From positions 1 to 45,506 of the forward strand of contig JAFNIV010000013.1 of the NCBI GenBank assembly GCA_017601145.1: a stretch of DNA of 45,506 bases, written 5' to 3'. The notes beneath the pieces are model-generated. The model saw only the letters and a list, made by a program, of their open reading frames with translations. It did not search any database and had not been told where the DNA came from. Of this stretch, positions 43,986 to 45,506 are shown piece after piece (the stretch's first letter is position 1; each line of letters begins with the position of its first letter). Source of the DNA: Candidatus Brockarchaeota archaeon. Lineage in GTDB: Archaea; Thermoproteota; EX4484-205; JAAOZO01. The translations under genes and the position numbers were made by a program.

Positions 43986-45030
43986 ATTAGAAGTGACAGT
44001 ACTTGGAGCTTCTGGAATGGCCGGTCAAGAGTATCTAAAACTTTTGTCAAACCATCCTTTTTTTGAGGTAAAACATATTACTGGAAAATCTTCAGTTGGA
44101 AAGAAACTTAAAGAAGTTGTAAAGTTTGATGAAGATAAAATAGATGAAAGCTTATTAGAAATGACAATTGAGAAGACTGAAGTTGAATCAATAAAAAGTG
44201 ATCTTTTCTTTTCAGCGCTTCCTTCTGACGAGGCTCTTCACATTGAGCAAGAGCTTGCAAAAAGAGGGTTTAAGGTTATAAGTGATGCTAGTGCCTATAG
44301 AATGGAAAGCGACGTTCCTCTTATAATTCCTGAAGTAAACCCAGAACATCTAGCGCTGATTGAAGTGCAGAGAAAGAAAAGAAGGTGGGACGGCTTCATA
44401 GTTACAACACCAAATTGTACAACTGTTGGATTAGCTATTGTTCTAAAGCCAATCTACAGCTTCTTTGGAATAGAAGAAGTTGTTGTAACAACGATGCAAG
44501 CTCTCTCAGGTGCAGGCTACCCTGGAGTTCCTTCTCTTGATATAATCGCAAACGTAATACCATACATCAAAGAAGAAGAAGAAAAAGTATCAAGTGAAAC
44601 TTTAAAGATACTTGGTAGTTTAGAAGGTGAAATAATTAAACCTGCAAGTATAAGCTTAAACATTTCGTGCAACAGAGTTTCAACCATAAACGGCCACCTT
44701 GAATCTGTATTCTTAAGAACAAAGAATGATTTTAGTCTCGAAGAAATAAGAAATATCCTGGCTTCTTTTAAGGGTAAGCCTCAAATCTTGAAGTTACCTT
44801 CTGCCCCAGAGAAAGTCATAATCCTAGACGAAAGGAAAGATCGCCCTCAACCAAGGCTCGATTGTATGGCGGGTTCCGTAGCTGGCATGAGTGTTGTAGT
44901 TGGCAGGTTAAGAAAGGCAAGTTCTAGAAACTCTCTTATGCTAACTCTACTCTCAAATAACGTTGTAAGAGGTGCAGGAGGCGGTGCAGTTTTAACGGCA
45001 GAACTAATGTTTGCCGAGAAGCTAATCTAG
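43969..45030 (+). CDS. asd: Aspartate-semialdehyde dehydrogenase
   Basis: The 353-residue enzyme has [18 protein letters not shown] at the start, the catalytic cysteine in [12 protein letters not shown] (about residue 145), [31 protein letters not shown] and [11 protein letters not shown]. It is the archaeal/fungal type. Start is GTG 43969, overlapping the aspartate kinase gene by 17 bp. It supplies semialdehyde for threonine and possibly lysine or methionine routes. Confidence 0.95.
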   Translation: MIRLDKLEVTVLGASGMAGQEYLKLLSNHPFFEVKHITGKSSVGKKLKEVVKFDEDKIDESLLEMTIEKTEVESIKSDLFFSALPSDEALHIEQELAKRGFKVISDASAYRMESDVPLIIPEVNPEHLALIEVQRKKRRWDGFIVTTPNCTTVGLAIVLKPIYSFFGIEEVVVTTMQALSGAGYPGVPSLDIIANVIPYIKEEEEKVSSETLKILGSLEGEIIKPASISLNISCNRVSTINGHLESVFLRTKNDFSLEEIRNILASFKGKPQILKLPSAPEKVIILDERKDRPQPRLDCMAGSVAGMSVVVGRLRKASSRNSLMLTLLSNNVVRGAGGGAVLTAELMFAEKLI

Positions 45031-45305
45031 TTAACATTTTCCACGACTTTAGCCGAGCTTCTTAGTTCTTTAAGACTGGCTCATCATATTGAGTTCTAGG
45101 CTATATAAAGGCAATCCATAGAATAGACATATAGCTTACTTTACCTAGCATGTTCATTTGTATAGCTTGTCCTTGCTTGAACAGCTTACTAAAAAATGCT
45201 GTGTTGAAAAGCACGTTTAAACTTTTTAACAATTCATCCGAAAACTAAAGTACTAGCTTTCTTGTCGAGCTTTTAGGTAATTTTTCTAAATTTGTTGTTT
45301 AACAT
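45031..45305. other. Intergenic spacer after asd
   Basis: About 275 bp without a credible gene. It has a strong TATA-like CTATATAAAG at about 45101-45110 on the plus strand, with no obvious coding frame or G+C-rich RNA directly after it, so its product, if any, is unknown. T-rich runs near 45276-45299 could end transcripts. Confidence 0.4.
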
Positions 45306-45356
45306 TCATGGCGGGAAGTCCTCCTGCGAAAGCTGAGGGATGAAAGCCGAAACCGA
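45306..45356 (+). ncRNA. Possible small G+C-rich RNA
   Basis: A short G+C-rich island with a hairpin TCCTC...GAGGG closed on GCGAAAGC (GAAA loop), followed by GGGATGAAAG. A TATA-like TCTAAATTT lies about 25 bp before it, and a T-rich run (TATATTTTTCTC, part of the next promoter) follows. It is too short to classify; a C/D-like guide RNA or a leader are possible. Confidence 0.3.
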
Positions 45357-45358
45357 AA

Positions 45359-45370
45359 AGCTTATATTTT
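45359..45370 (+). promoter_or_regulatory. Strong TATA promoter for the right-edge RNA
   Basis: CCGAAAAG (BRE-like) followed by CTTATATTTT (45361-45370) predicts transcription start near 45390, exactly where the G+C-rich segment begins. Confidence 0.6.
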
Positions 45371-45389
45371 TCTCATTACATTTATCATT

Positions 45390-45506
45390 GTCTGCTTGGC
45401 TGGCAGACCTAGTAGGCATGGGACAGGCCGAAAGAGACGCCTGCTGAGGGCAAGACCTCCGTAACCCACCTTCCACACGGGTTCCTCGAAACGGCCTCAC
45501 TTGCCG
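45390..45506 (+). ncRNA. Structured stable RNA, 5' part (possibly SRP or RNase P RNA)
   Basis: From the predicted start the G+C-rich sequence opens with hairpin GTCTGC/GCAGAC (45390-45408). GTAGGC/GCCTGC and the short hairpin GAGG-GCAAGA-CCTC follow directly, then CGTAACCC. A hairpin before GTAACC recalls the Alu domain of archaeal SRP RNA (UGUAAC motif). The GAGG...AAG..CC pattern recalls the start of RNase P region CRI. Neither match is clean and the RNA runs beyond the window. The other strand has an open frame of 64 codons, which I regard as chance. Confidence 0.5.

Noticed and set aside
22740-45110. Short shared words such as AGTTCTAGGCT and CTTAGTTCTT near 22.8 kb and 45.1 kb
   Set aside because: Matches are about 10-11 bp with unrelated flanks; not enough to call a repeat family.
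45306-45500. Minus-strand open frame of 64 codons at the right edge
   Set aside because: It crosses a strong promoter and two G+C-rich hairpin regions, and its composition is atypical. I treat it as chance.
1-45506. tRNA genes, CRISPR arrays, 5S/16S/23S rRNA
   Set aside because: No T-loop GGTTCGAATCC-like blocks, regular repeat-spacer arrays or rRNA signatures were seen on reading; a weak tRNA could still be missed by eye.

Overview
The window is archaeal. It carries a TFB transcription factor, an XPD-type helicase, the archaeal cofactor-independent phosphoglycerate mutase ApgM, RqcH (archaeal NEMF), TrmI and a family 4 uracil-DNA glycosylase. First genes of transcription units mostly have an A/T-rich TATA box about 26 bp before the start codon (leaderless pattern); downstream genes often have GGAGG or GAGGTG ribosome-binding sites. 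The DNA is clearly A+T rich, except for short G+C-rich islands that look like structured RNA genes, which suggests a thermophile. I favour a Thermoproteota/TACK lineage, but cannot name one from sequence alone. The complete DnaK-DnaJ-GrpE set argues against a typical extreme hyperthermophile.

Layout. Bases 1-830: remnant of an IS607-type element (end of a serine recombinase, start of TnpB) joined to a ThuA gene that has lost its N-terminus. 0.9-7.5 kb: uptake region with a RibU-like ECF S component, a PIG-L deacetylase, a complete ECF cassette (S, fused double ATPase, T), a purine-type phosphoribosyltransferase and an MFS transporter. The ECF cassette and the MFS gene share an identical 43-bp promoter-proximal repeat. 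7.5-9.4 kb: PfkB kinase and TIM-barrel isomerase. 9.4-12.7 kb: a compact operon of tail-anchored protein, MoxR-type AAA+ ATPase and zincin-VWA protein. 12.8-15.5 kb: TldD/TldE protease. 15.6-22.7 kb: malic enzyme, gamma-glutamyltransferase-like protein, XPD helicase, UDG, Gfo/Idh oxidoreductase, MIP18-family protein. 22.9-25.2 kb: TFB, and a two-gene unit (ECF S-like protein plus DUF4430-like surface protein) with a perfect palindrome over its predicted transcription start.

25.4-28.8 kb: SWIM zinc-finger protein, a small soluble protein, a surface protein, signal peptidase I and ApgM. 28.8-29.05 kb: an unidentified G+C-rich RNA with long-range helices. 29.1-33.4 kb: translation-linked leftward cluster (RqcH, membrane protein, phosphoesterase, TrmI, membrane protein). 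33.5-37.5 kb: EMC6-like membrane protein and GrpE-DnaK-DnaJ. 37.5-39.2 kb: orphan type II/IV secretion ATPase. 39.6-45.0 kb: threonine operon thrC-thrB-hom-aspartate kinase-asd, which covers the route from aspartate to threonine. 45.3-45.5 kb: one short G+C-rich segment, then a strong TATA box and the 5' part of another structured RNA cut by the window edge.

No tRNA, rRNA or CRISPR array was seen. The least explained items are the RNA at 28.8 kb, the shared 43-bp promoter repeat, the MoxR/zincin-VWA operon and the palindrome-controlled ECF S/DUF4430 pair.
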